Origin: Natronorubrum texcoconense
Lineage (GTDB): Archaea; Halobacteriota; Halobacteria; Halobacteriales; Natrialbaceae
Length of the DNA stretch: 64,000 bases
Assembly (NCBI RefSeq): GCF_900100335.1
Contig: NZ_FNFE01000005.1
Span: forward strand, 334,116 to 398,115
Direction: 5' to 3'
Below are positions 32,868-41,799 of this stretch, piece after piece. The notes under the pieces are model-generated. The model searched no databases, was not told the DNA's origin, and worked only from the letters and a program-made list of their open reading frames with translations. The position numbers and the translations under genes are program-made. How positions within the stretch are numbered: position 1 is the stretch's first letter; every line of letters begins with the position of its first letter.

Positions 32868-32972
32868 ACCCGACTCTCGACGCTGCCCATAACGGGCGTC
32901 CAACCCACGTTTCGACGCCGTAACGGTTGCCAGGCGGTATACGCTTAACCCGTTGGCGTTCGAGGCGCTATC

Positions 32973-33924
32973 ATGCAGAAGATCGTCGTTCTCCACACGA
33001 CAGCACACGGTATCCCGTCCAGTGAGTGCGCCGACAGGCTCCGCAATCGCTGCTCCGACATCGAGGTTCGACGCGCGTCCTCGAGACGCGAGGAACTCGA
33101 ACTCGTACGCGACGCGACGGTCGTCGTCGGTCGTGACCTTCGTCCGGAGTTGTTCGAAGCGGCAGAGAACCTTCGGCTGTTCGCGTGTTCGTCGGCCGGC
33201 GTCGGCCACCTCGACCTCGAGGCGTTCCGAGAGCGAGATATCGCCGTTACGAACGCGTCCGGGGTTCACGGGCCGAATATCGCGGAGCACGTGATCGGCT
33301 GGATGTTGTTGATCACGCGGCGTCTCGACGAAGGACTCCGTCGGCAGGCCCGCCGCGAGTGGCGCCACTTCCAGGCGATGGGTGACCTCTCTGGTTCGCG
33401 CGTCTGCGTGGTCGGACTCGGGGCGATCGGTCAGGCAATCGTCGAGCGTCTCGAGGGCTTCGGCGTCGAGACCGTCGGCGTTCGGTACACGCCGGAGAAA
33501 GGCGGCCCGACGGACGATGTCTACGGCTTCGGAGATCGAACGGGCGCTGGTCGGCATCGACTACCTCGTTCTCGCGTGTCCGCTGAGCGAGACCACCAGA
33601 GGACTCATCGGAGCGGACGAACTGGCGACGTTGCCGTCCGATGCGGTGTTGATCAACGTCGGCCGCGGACCGCTCGTGGACACCGACGAACTGGTGGCCG
33701 CGCTCCGCGGTGAGGACCTCTATGCTGCCGCCCTGGACGTAACCGACCCCGAACCGCTTCCCGAGGAGCACCCGCTGTGGACGCTCGGGAACGTTTACAT
33801 CACGCCGCACAACTCCGGCTACACGCCGGAGTACTGGATTCGGATCGCAGACATCCTCGCCCGGAATATCGAACGCGTCAACGACGGCGGATCGTACGAC
33901 GACCTCGAGAATCAGGTCGCCTAA
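32973..33924 (+). pseudogene. D-2-hydroxyacid dehydrogenase, disrupted by a frameshift
   Basis: Two frames together make a complete ~316-residue NAD-dependent 2-hydroxyacid dehydrogenase. The first frame from ATG 32973 gives the N-terminal substrate domain and the Rossmann motif VVGLGAIGQAIVERL, running to VYGF near 33530. The family sequence then continues in the +1 frame with EIERALVGIDYLVLACPLSE, the catalytic Arg in INVGRGPLVD, DPEPLPEEHPLW and the catalytic His in TPHNSGY, to TAA at 33924. One extra G at about 33531-33532 explains the break. The rest is undamaged, so it is either a recent mutation or a sequence error. A sibling gene is intact at 43053-43982. Confidence 0.8.
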
Positions 33925-34027
33925 AATCGATCTCGGCCCGACGTCGTAACCGATTCATCGACTCGAGAGCGGTACGGACGTCTCGATCGTGCCGTCTCGT
34001 CCTCACGCGAGTTTCTTATTCACAGAA

Positions 34028-34062
34028 ATGCAAGAGGAAGCCCACGACTTCAGTCGTGGGTC
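34028..34062 (+). mobile_element. Solo end of an IS200/IS605-type element (hairpin)
   Basis: The sequence caagaggaagcccacgac then ttca then gtcgtggg forms an 8-bp-arm hairpin at 34041-34060. The same gaagcccacgacttcag text is typical of the right end of haloarchaeal IS200/IS605/IS1341 elements. No tnpA or tnpB gene is present in the window, so it is a leftover. It overlaps the 3' end of the sarcosine-oxidase-like gene and could act as a bidirectional terminator today. Confidence 0.5.
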
Positions 34063-35207
34063 ACTGACGACTCCTGTAGCCGACTCCCGAACCGGTGGAC
34101 GCCGATCGGATTGTCGGTGTTGCCGTCGGTCGCGAAATCCGCCAGCACCTCGCCGACGACGCTGGCGAATTTGAACCCGTGGCCGGTGAATCCCGCTGCG
34201 ATCGAGACGTGGGGGTACTCCGGGTGCGTATCGAGGTAGAAGTGGCCGTCGAGCGAGCGAGTCACGATGCAGGTCGCGAGGCGCAGCGTCGGCCCCGAGG
34301 CGGCGGGGAAGTGATTTTCGGGGAGGCGTCTGAGTCGGTTTTCGTCTTCGAGCGTCGGCTCGTCGTTCCAGTCGTCCGGATCAATGGCGTCGGGTTCGGA
34401 GGGCGTGTAGCCGAACTTGAACCCGGGCCGGTCGGCCACCGGAAAGCCGTAGAACTCCCCTTCGGGAACGTCGACGTTGAATACCGGGAACGTTTCCGGC
34501 GTAAACTTCGCCGGCTCCCTCGGCTGGAGCCAGAGCATCACCCGTCGCTGCGGTGAGAGCGCGTCCTCGAGCAGCGGCGTGCGTTTCCCCGCCCACGCGC
34601 CGGCGGTGACGACGAGGTGGTCCGCCTCGTACGTCCCGCGGTCCGTCCGGACCTCGACGCCGCGTTCTCGAGGCGTCCACTCGAGCACCCGTTCGCGGGC
34701 GTGGACGGTTCCGCCGTGCTCGTGAGCGAGGTTCACGTGCGTCGAGATGGCCCGCTCACAGGCGAGAAAGCCGCCGTTCGGTTGGTAGACGCATCGGTAG
34801 TCGTCGGGAAGCTCGTAGCCCGGAAATCGCTTTCGAAGCACCTCACCGGACAGTATCTCGTGCGGCACGTCGTTCGCCGCGCAGGATTCGACCGCGGCCG
34901 AAACGTGCGCTGCGTCGGCGGGGCCGGCGCGGACCGACCCCGTTTCGGTGAGGAGACGCTCGCCCGATTCGGCCTCGAGGTCGCGCCAGAGCGTCCGTGC
35001 TCTCTCGGCGAGCGGAACGTACGACGGATGTTCGGGCTGTGTCAGTCGGAAGATTCGGGTATCTCCGTGGGAGGATCCCCGTCCGTGGGGAACGTCGTAC
35101 TGCTCGATCCCCAACACATCGACGCCCCGCTTGGCCAGGTGGTAGACGGCCGAACTTCCCATTCCACCGACGCCGAGGACGATTACGTCGTACGAATCTC
35201 GAGTCAT
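34050..35207 (-). CDS. Sarcosine oxidase / N-methyltryptophan oxidase-like FAD protein
   Basis: A 385-residue flavoprotein of the monomeric sarcosine oxidase (SoxA/SolA) type. The start DVIVLGVGGMGSSAVYHLAKRG binds FAD, with GSSHGDTRIFRL as the next family block. Late on, TCIVTRSLDGHFYLD contains the Cys that takes the covalent flavin in this family, and AAGFTGHGFKFASVVGE closes the site. It oxidises N-methyl or secondary amino acids and makes H2O2. The last three residues (THD) and the stop are encoded by the IS-like hairpin at 34041-34060, so the natural C-terminus may have been replaced. Confidence 0.9.
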   Translation of the reverse strand: MTRDSYDVIVLGVGGMGSSAVYHLAKRGVDVLGIEQYDVPHGRGSSHGDTRIFRLTQPEHPSYVPLAERARTLWRDLEAESGERLLTETGSVRAGPADAAHVSAAVESCAANDVPHEILSGEVLRKRFPGYELPDDYRCVYQPNGGFLACERAISTHVNLAHEHGGTVHARERVLEWTPRERGVEVRTDRGTYEADHLVVTAGAWAGKRTPLLEDALSPQRRVMLWLQPREPAKFTPETFPVFNVDVPEGEFYGFPVADRPGFKFGYTPSEPDAIDPDDWNDEPTLEDENRLRRLPENHFPAASGPTLRLATCIVTRSLDGHFYLDTHPEYPHVSIAAGFTGHGFKFASVVGEVLADFATDGNTDNPIGVHRFGSRLQESSVTHD

Positions 35208-35450
35208 CGATACGACCGTTGGTGTGTGGTAGCAAAGCCTTTGATCTTCCGTCGCCGAAATCGGCCCTGGGCGTCCGCCGTCTTTGATTGCGTCTCGAAT
35301 CGTCGCGTGTAGACACTGAGACCAGGAAAAACGGCGGGATGAGTGAGTGACAACTGAGACGATCAGTCCTCGCGATGCCTGCGGTGGACATCGATCGGCT
35401 ATCTCGTTGCGGCGGTAATGCGCGTGAGTCAGGGGGAACCACGGTCCGAC

Positions 35451-36035
35451 TCAGTCGTCGAGTTTCTCGAGGAGACGTCGCTTCACCCCCGGCCACTCCG
35501 TATCGAGAACGCTGAAGTAGACCGAATCGCGCAGCCCCTGATGGGTGTGTCTGTGCTGTCGATGGATTCCTTCCTGGGTCGCTCCGAGTCGTTCGATCGC
35601 CGCTCGCGACCGTCGATTTCTCGAGTCGGTTTTGAATTCGACGCGCACGCAGTCCCATTCTTCGAAGGCGTGCTCCAGCATCAGGTACTTCGCTTCGGTG
35701 TTGGCCGCCGTGCGCCAGTAGTCGGGTGTGAGCCACGTCCACCCGATTTCGACGCTGCGATGGGCGGGCTGGATGGCGCCGAATCTGGTGGAACCGATCG
35801 CCTCGCCGGTTTCCCGGCTGACGGTTGCAAACGGAAGCGCCCGTCCCCTCGCTCCGTCTTCGACGGCGGCCGTGACCCAGTCGCGCATCGCCTCCGGACC
35901 GGAAATATCCTCTCCGAACCAACGGAAAATGATCGACTGGGAGCCGTTCGCTTGAAGATCGGCGAGGTGGTCGTCGACGGATAACGGCTCTAATCGAATC
36001 GTCTCCGCCTCGAGGGTAACCGGGTCGATGTCCAT
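35451..36035 (-). CDS. GNAT family N-acetyltransferase (RimJ/RimL-like)
   Basis: A 194-residue acetyltransferase resembling the RimJ/RimL group: the start LEAETIRLEPLSVDDHLADL, GSTRFGAI, IGWTWLTPDYWRTAANTEAKYLMLEHAFE (acetyl-CoA region) and the typical end FKTDSRNRRSRAAIERLGATQEGIHRQHRHTHQGLRDSVYFSVL. The ATG at 36035 begins the domain; the frame further upstream is not family-like. The acceptor is unknown. It is divergent from the DUF4129 gene. Confidence 0.85.
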   Translation of the reverse strand: MDIDPVTLEAETIRLEPLSVDDHLADLQANGSQSIIFRWFGEDISGPEAMRDWVTAAVEDGARGRALPFATVSRETGEAIGSTRFGAIQPAHRSVEIGWTWLTPDYWRTAANTEAKYLMLEHAFEEWDCVRVEFKTDSRNRRSRAAIERLGATQEGIHRQHRHTHQGLRDSVYFSVLDTEWPGVKRRLLEKLDD

Positions 36036-36210
36036 GCCTCCCCTCTCGCGAGCGACTTCATCAAATTTGCTGCGCTGAGACGATACCGAACCGGTGTTCG
36101 GTCCGACGAGCCTGCACTCGCTATCGGTCACCCTCCGAAACTCTCACTGACAGTTTTCGGTTGCAGAAGTAACAATCCATATTTGTCTCTATTACTTCGG
36201 TACACGTGCA

Positions 36211-37038
36211 ATGAACACGAGGGCCGGGTGGGTTCTCTGCCTCGGAATTATCGGGATTCTAGCGGTGTCAGTCGGTGCCCCGGCCCTTCCAACGGCTGTC
36301 TCGTTCGCCGAAGCAGAGTCGACCGAGCCGCCTGAACTCGACGAGGAGCAGGCAGAACTCGTAGAAGAGCAACTCGGTGAAGAACCCGGAGGGGAGGATG
36401 ACGGATCGTTTCCGGCGGAGTGGTTCGTCCTCGGTGCAGGACTCATCGGCCTCGCAGTACTCGGGCGTGTTGCCGTCTCCAATCCGCAGTACGCTGCAGT
36501 GACACTCGGCATCGGAATCGTCGTCGTCGCGTTACTCGGCCTCCTGTTCGTTCGCGGATGGAGTGGCAGCTCCGATGCGGTCGGTAGATCCGTCTCCGAG
36601 TCCTTCCCGCTTCTCGTGGCCGGTGTTCTGGCGACTCTCCTAATCGTTCGTGTTACCATCGGTCTGGTTCTCAGTGACGACGCGCCAGCAACTGTCGAAT
36701 CCACTGCTGATCAGGTCGAGAGCCGAGCGCTGACGACCGACCCACACACGCCGTCGCGATCGTCGGAGTTCGTCGATTCGAGTGTTCCGGTGGATAACGA
36801 CGTCTATCGCGTGTGGCAGACGCTCACCGAGGCGGTCGACAAGCGGTCCGACGAAACCGCGACACCGGGCGACGTACGGACGGTAGCGCTCGAGCGCGGA
36901 TTCGATCCCGGCACCGTCGAGGAACTCACGCGACTGTTCGAAGATCACCGCTACGGAGGCAGAGAGCCGACGGCCGATCGAGAGCGTCGCGCACGAGAAC
37001 TCCTGGATCGACTACGGATCGAGGGAGAGCGCCGATGA
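36211..37038 (+). CDS. DUF4129 domain-containing membrane protein
   Basis: A 275-residue protein. An N-terminal hydrophobic segment (signal or membrane anchor, residues 8-30) precedes an acidic stretch, then three membrane segments around residues 70-165, and a C-terminal cytosolic DUF4129 domain (DNDVYRVWQTLTEAVD, TPGDVRTVALERGFD, LTRLFEDHRYGG). DUF4129 proteins are found with MoxR-type ATPases and DUF58 proteins. The stop overlaps the DUF58 start (ATGA), so this is the first gene of a coupled operon. No MoxR gene is present here. Confidence 0.8.
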   Translation: MNTRAGWVLCLGIIGILAVSVGAPALPTAVSFAEAESTEPPELDEEQAELVEEQLGEEPGGEDDGSFPAEWFVLGAGLIGLAVLGRVAVSNPQYAAVTLGIGIVVVALLGLLFVRGWSGSSDAVGRSVSESFPLLVAGVLATLLIVRVTIGLVLSDDAPATVESTADQVESRALTTDPHTPSRSSEFVDSSVPVDNDVYRVWQTLTEAVDKRSDETATPGDVRTVALERGFDPGTVEELTRLFEDHRYGGREPTADRERRARELLDRLRIEGERR

Positions 37039-38999
37039 ACGACGAACTCGTCCGCGGTGCGGCAACCGTTCTTGCGGCCGTCTCGCTGGCGATCGGCGTC
37101 GCCGTCTTTGTCGCCCGCGACCGGATACTCGATCGACTCTCGTACGAGGTCATTCTCGCTCTCGAGGTGTTCGGACAACTGGGGTTTTACCTGGTGCTCC
37201 TGCTCTTTCTCGTCCAGAGTTACCGTATCGCTCGCGATCGATACGAGAACGCCGTCAACGAAATGATCCCACCGGCTCGAGAGCGTGCAACCGAGACACT
37301 CACACCCGGCGATGACCGTATTCGCACCGTCGAGTCGATACGTGACCGAACCGACGTCGAATATCGAACGATCCGAGAACAGCTCGATCGTCTGGTTCGG
37401 GACGTCCTCGAGCGTTCAGATCAACGCTCGGAAACGGACTCGAGCCGAGCCGTCGCCGAGGGTACCTGGACCGGTGACGACGTAGCGGCTGAGATGCTCA
37501 GCGACGATGAAACACACCCCCGATCGCGTCTCGGCCGACTTTTCGAGGCGACCGGTTTCGCAGCCGTCCGGACACGTTACGACCTCCGACGGACGATGAC
37601 CGCTATCGCGGCGGTCGCCGGCGTAGCGGTTACTGACGATCGACGCTCGCGCGTCTCTCGATATCTGGTCGGCCGACCGATACACGCTCCGTCGTCGGCC
37701 GAGGATGAGACCGACCCAGTACACGAAGAGAGCGATGCAGGTCGCGTGCAACGGCGGACCGGTCACTGGGACGGGGTTAGCGTGATCGCACTCATCGGAA
37801 TCGTCCTCGGCGTCCTCTACCAGCAGCCGACGATCATTCTGGCAGGGGGGATCGGGGTCGGATTCGCGGCGTACGGCCAACTCAGCGACGTTCCCGAACT
37901 CGAGGTGACCGTCGACCGCGTCGTGAGCGAGCCGCGTCCCGAGCCGGGCGACGACGTCGGTGTCACGGTAACGATTCGAAACGATGGCAACCGTCGGATA
38001 CGGGACCTTCGCGTGATCGATGGCGTTCCGCCCGAACTCACCGTCACGTCCGGGTCACCGAGAATGGGGACGACGCTCGGGCGTGGCGAGACGGTCTCGC
38101 TGCAGTATACGATTTCCGCCCGACGCGGTCGCTATCAGTTCGATCCGGCACTCCTCCTCGTCCGAACGATCACGGGTGCGACCGAGACGGAACATCGCGT
38201 CTCGGCGGAATCGGAGCCGGCGATCACGTGTCTGCCGACGATCGAATCCCTGCCCTCGAGCACAAGGCTTCTCCAAAACCGCGGCTCTCAGCAGGTCGGG
38301 CAGCTTTCGACGAACAAGCCGAGTGCCGGCGTCGAGTTTCATAGCGTCCGTGAGTTCCACCCAAGCGATCCGGTAACGCGGATCGACTGGAACCGATACG
38401 CTCGAGACCGCGAGTTGGCGACGGTGTCGTTCCACGAGGACCGATCGGCGGTCGTGATCGTCGCGATAGACGCTCGCACCGATGCCTACTGTGCACCCGC
38501 TACGTCCGAGAGGGAGCACGCCGTCGATCGATCGGTCTCGGATGCAGCGACCGTGTTTGGATCGCTCTTGTCCGAGGGCCACAGCGTCGGGCTCGCGTCG
38601 ATCGGTCAGGACCCGCTCTGGCTTGCACCGAATCGCGGGACGGCTCACCTGAACCGAGGCCAGTCGTTGTTGGGAACAGCAGCCGCGATCGGCCCACAAC
38701 CGCCAGAGTCAGAGGGGTACGATCTCGATCGGTTTACTCTCGCACCCTCATCCGCGCAGATACTTCTGTTCACGCCGCTCTGTGATGACGGTTCCGTCGA
38801 GATCGTTCACACCCTTCGCTCGCGGGGAGTCACTGTGACGATCGTTTCACCGGACCCGACGATAACGGATAGCCCGGAGCGAGCGCTCGCCCGCGTCGAA
38901 CGACGGCTCCGAATCCAAGCGCTTCGATCGACAGCAATTTCGGTCGTCGATCGCGGCTGGAACACATCGCTCGATCGCGCGATACGAGGTAGTGTATGA
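37035..38999 (+). CDS. DUF58 domain-containing membrane protein
   Basis: A 654-residue protein starting MNDELVRGAATVLAAVSLAIG. Membrane segments lie at residues about 7-25, 40-60 and 250-290. A CARDB/DUF11-like beta domain (LEVTVDRVVSEPRPEPGDDVGVTVTIRNDG) follows, then the DUF58 block with GVEFHSVREFHPSDPVTRIDWNRYARDRELATVSF, the family signature. A von Willebrand A-like fold follows it (VIVAIDARTDAY, ILLFTPLCDDG). Such proteins probably work with a MoxR ATPase in folding or assembling envelope complexes. Overlaps of 4 bp join it to both neighbours. Confidence 0.85.
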   Translation: MNDELVRGAATVLAAVSLAIGVAVFVARDRILDRLSYEVILALEVFGQLGFYLVLLLFLVQSYRIARDRYENAVNEMIPPARERATETLTPGDDRIRTVESIRDRTDVEYRTIREQLDRLVRDVLERSDQRSETDSSRAVAEGTWTGDDVAAEMLSDDETHPRSRLGRLFEATGFAAVRTRYDLRRTMTAIAAVAGVAVTDDRRSRVSRYLVGRPIHAPSSAEDETDPVHEESDAGRVQRRTGHWDGVSVIALIGIVLGVLYQQPTIILAGGIGVGFAAYGQLSDVPELEVTVDRVVSEPRPEPGDDVGVTVTIRNDGNRRIRDLRVIDGVPPELTVTSGSPRMGTTLGRGETVSLQYTISARRGRYQFDPALLLVRTITGATETEHRVSAESEPAITCLPTIESLPSSTRLLQNRGSQQVGQLSTNKPSAGVEFHSVREFHPSDPVTRIDWNRYARDRELATVSFHEDRSAVVIVAIDARTDAYCAPATSEREHAVDRSVSDAATVFGSLLSEGHSVGLASIGQDPLWLAPNRGTAHLNRGQSLLGTAAAIGPQPPESEGYDLDRFTLAPSSAQILLFTPLCDDGSVEIVHTLRSRGVTVTIVSPDPTITDSPERALARVERRLRIQALRSTAISVVDRGWNTSLDRAIRGSV

Positions 39000-39517
39000 C
39001 CCGTTCGACGACACCGTCCACGGGCGGGCCACCTGCAAAGCTCAGTTCCTGGATCACGGTCTGTCTCGCCGGCATCGGATGGAGTACGACCGTTCCGTAC
39101 TCGTTTTCCGGAGCGAGTATCGCGACGGTCGCGTGGCTTCTCGTTGGACTGGCTCTCGTCGTGAGCGATCGGCAGATCCTTTCGATCGCCACGGCTGGAC
39201 TCGTTCTCGGTGGGTTCGTAGCCGCCGGTGACGGTGCTCGACTGATCGCTGTTCTCGTCGGCGTCACCGCCGCAGTACTGGCTTGGGATATCGGCAACAA
39301 CGCGATCAGTATCGGCCGTCAACTGGGCCCCGATGCATCGACGGCACGTATCGAGTACGTTCACGCCACTGCCAGTCTCGTCGCTGGCCTATGCATCATC
39401 GCTATCACGTATCTTTCGTCGCTGCTTTTTACAGGTCCGCAGCCGCTGATCGTCGTCGTCTACCTCTTGCTCGCAGCAGGGCTGATTACAGTCGTGCTGA
39501 GTCTGCGAGACGGATAA
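38996..39517 (+). CDS. DUF7519-like membrane protein
   Basis: A 173-residue membrane protein with about five hydrophobic segments (for example SIATVAWLLVGLALVVSD, LIAVLVGVTAAVLAW and LIVVVYLLLAAGLITVVLSL). It starts inside the last codons of the DUF58 gene (ATGA at 38996), the last gene of the three-gene operon. A membrane protein of this size regularly follows DUF58 in haloarchaea, so it is assigned to that family by position and build, not by a catalytic motif. Confidence 0.65.
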   Translation: MTRSTTPSTGGPPAKLSSWITVCLAGIGWSTTVPYSFSGASIATVAWLLVGLALVVSDRQILSIATAGLVLGGFVAAGDGARLIAVLVGVTAAVLAWDIGNNAISIGRQLGPDASTARIEYVHATASLVAGLCIIAITYLSSLLFTGPQPLIVVVYLLLAAGLITVVLSLRDG

Positions 39518-39724
39518 CAGGAACGACCGTGCGACTTTCCGACCGACGAACAGTGCGTCTTCTTTTCGGCAGACTCGAGTTCACCTCACTGTCGGTCGAT
39601 GGAACTCTCAGCGATCGATACGTCTCTGTCTTAAAAGCGCCTTTCACGACACATTACCTCTGACGGAGCGGGATCTCCGGTGCCTCGAGTTTAGCTTTAA
39701 GATGGTGGACCCGGTAGGTTCGCT

Positions 39725-40273
39725 ATGGAACAACGGGAGCTTGCGAGTCTCGGTATCCTCGGCGTCTTGGCCGAACGGGAGCGCGCCACAGTCAAAACCG
39801 TCCACGAGCAACTTCGCCACAATTTCGGTCGCTACTGGGGTGCGAGCACCGGGATACTCGTTCCGACGATCAACCAACTCAGAGAGGATGGGTACGTCGA
39901 AACGACCGACAGCACCACACAAGCCGCGACGTACAAGATCACCGACGACGGTCGTGACCACCTGCAATCGTTGCTCACGAAGCCGATTCAAGACGTCTCT
40001 CATCCGTCGTTTCGCGCGCATCTGATGATGAAACTGGGCTTTCTCCACCATCTTTCGGTCGACGGCCAACAGGCGGAGATCCGGGCTCTGAAGGATCAAC
40101 TGAAGACCTCCCGCGAGGAACTGCGGACGATCGACGCCACTCACGAGGCGGAAGTCGACGACCGAGAGCGAGTCGGGTATCGACGGGAACTCATCGACCT
40201 CCGGGTCCGGATCCTCGACACGTTCCTCGAGTGGCTCGACGCTATCGAACCAACACAGCCAGTCGAGCAGTGA
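39725..40273 (+). CDS. PadR family transcriptional regulator with C-terminal coiled coil
   Basis: A 182-residue regulator. Residues 1-85 are a PadR winged helix (LASLGILGVLAERERATVKTVHEQL, TINQLREDGYVETT, TYKITDDGRDHL). The C-terminal part (QAEIRALKDQLKTSREELRTI) is a predicted coiled coil for dimerisation, as in the long PadR group (vinculin-like C-terminal domain). It stands between the DUF58 operon and the next, convergent, MFS gene. The target is unknown. Confidence 0.8.
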   Translation: MEQRELASLGILGVLAERERATVKTVHEQLRHNFGRYWGASTGILVPTINQLREDGYVETTDSTTQAATYKITDDGRDHLQSLLTKPIQDVSHPSFRAHLMMKLGFLHHLSVDGQQAEIRALKDQLKTSREELRTIDATHEAEVDDRERVGYRRELIDLRVRILDTFLEWLDAIEPTQPVEQ

Positions 40274-40492
40274 GGTGACGACGTCGTGGTCGGCCGGCAC
40301 TGCCCGGCAGACGATCCGCTGAAACTCGAAGTCCCGTCAGACGTGCTGTTCCTCTACGTGCTCTCCGATGCCGTCGCTTTCGTCAGTCAACTTGCCGCAT
40401 GCAGTACCGACCAGACCAGAAAGGGAATCTGAGCCGCTCCACCGGGCTCGAGTAGTTCGGCGAACACCTGTACGTACCGCTGGTCGAGGACG

Positions 40493-41665
40493 TCAGTAAC
40501 CGAGATCCAGGAGCCAGTTGACGGCCAGCGCGACGGCGACGAGGAGCAAGAGGGCCATGAGCATACCGAACGACGCCGCCCAGCCGAAGACGTCCGCAAA
40601 CAGCCCGACCGCGACGGAGCCAAAGGAGCCGACGATGAGGTATACCGTCCTGACGAGCCCGAAGCCGGCGCCTCGCTCTTCGTCGGTCATGTTGTCCATG
40701 AATCGCGGCTCCACGGCGACCGCCCAGCTCAGTCCGTTCCCGATCAGTATGAGGCCGGCGGCGACACCGAGGACCCCGGGAACCGCGACGAACAGTCCTA
40801 ACCCCGCCGCACTGGTGACCATGCACCCGAAGGTCGTCACGTCGCGACCGAAGCGGTCCGAAATCGCGCCGATACCGGGCTTGACGATCGACTGGATGAC
40901 GAAGTACCCGGAGAAGACGATCCCGGCGAGCGTCGCCGACTGCCCGCGATGCTCGACGAGGAACGTCGGCAGGAACGATGCCGTCCCTTGCCAGACGAAC
41001 GCCCCAACCGACGCGATGGCGACGGTGAACAGGATCTCCGGCTTGCTGAGGATGTTCGTGACCTCCTCGAGCTGCAACCGCTGTCGGAGCGGTTGCTCGG
41101 GCCGATGGGGTTCGACGGGGTGGATTCGCCAGACGAACAGCGCGAATATCGGGGCGGCGACGACCGCACCGAACGCGACGGCCGGCCGCCAGCCGTACTG
41201 AATGCTGATCCAGGCCGCGGCGATCGGCGCGACCAGTCCCGCCGCCGACGAGCCGATCGTGTGGACGCCGATAGCGAACCCCAGGTTATCGTACGTCCGG
41301 TCGAGAAGCGTCGTCGCTGCGCTGTAGTGGAGTCCGGCGACGGCGCCGAGCACGACCATGGAGAGCACGAACACGGCGTACACCGGGGAGAGCGCCAGCA
41401 GCAGACTCATGACGGTTGTTCCCCCGATCGACACCAAAATAATCGATCGCTCTCCGTACCGATCGGCGAGAATCCCGCTCGGAAACTGCATGATCGCGTA
41501 CGACAACCACATCCCGGTCAGTGCGATACCGATCACGGTGTTTCCGATCTGAAAATCGTCGGTGATGGCGGGCACGACGGGGCTGATAGCGAGGCGTGCG
41601 ACCATCGTCGCGAAGAACGCGAACGTACAGAGCGTGAGTACCGTGTGCTTGTACTGCCAGCTCAT
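40493..41665 (-). CDS. MFS transporter (sibling of the carrier at 22531-23706)
   Basis: A 390-residue major facilitator with 12 segments. It is a close paralogue of the carrier at 22531 (RLAISPVVPAITD, FPSGILADRYGERSIILV, LGAVAGLHYSAATTLL). It is downstream of an acyl-CoA dehydrogenase (134 bp) and a D-2-hydroxyacid dehydrogenase on the same strand, so the three may form one transcript for uptake and oxidation of an organic acid. Confidence 0.9.
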   Translation of the reverse strand: MSWQYKHTVLTLCTFAFFATMVARLAISPVVPAITDDFQIGNTVIGIALTGMWLSYAIMQFPSGILADRYGERSIILVSIGGTTVMSLLLALSPVYAVFVLSMVVLGAVAGLHYSAATTLLDRTYDNLGFAIGVHTIGSSAAGLVAPIAAAWISIQYGWRPAVAFGAVVAAPIFALFVWRIHPVEPHRPEQPLRQRLQLEEVTNILSKPEILFTVAIASVGAFVWQGTASFLPTFLVEHRGQSATLAGIVFSGYFVIQSIVKPGIGAISDRFGRDVTTFGCMVTSAAGLGLFVAVPGVLGVAAGLILIGNGLSWAVAVEPRFMDNMTDEERGAGFGLVRTVYLIVGSFGSVAVGLFADVFGWAASFGMLMALLLLVAVALAVNWLLDLGY

Positions 41666-41799
41666 CGTTCCTCACGCGTCGACGCGGTCATGATCGGGTA
41701 CTCACAATGCGGCCAAATCAGTGTGAATTTTCCGGCAAACGACACGGCGCTATTGCTTCGTCCTCGAACTCCCCCCGGCGACGCCAAAGCGGCGCAGTC

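Noticed and set aside
40383..40826. Minus-strand frames at the 3' end of the MFS gene
   Set aside because: They overlap the C-terminal part of the real carrier in another frame and carry no domain.
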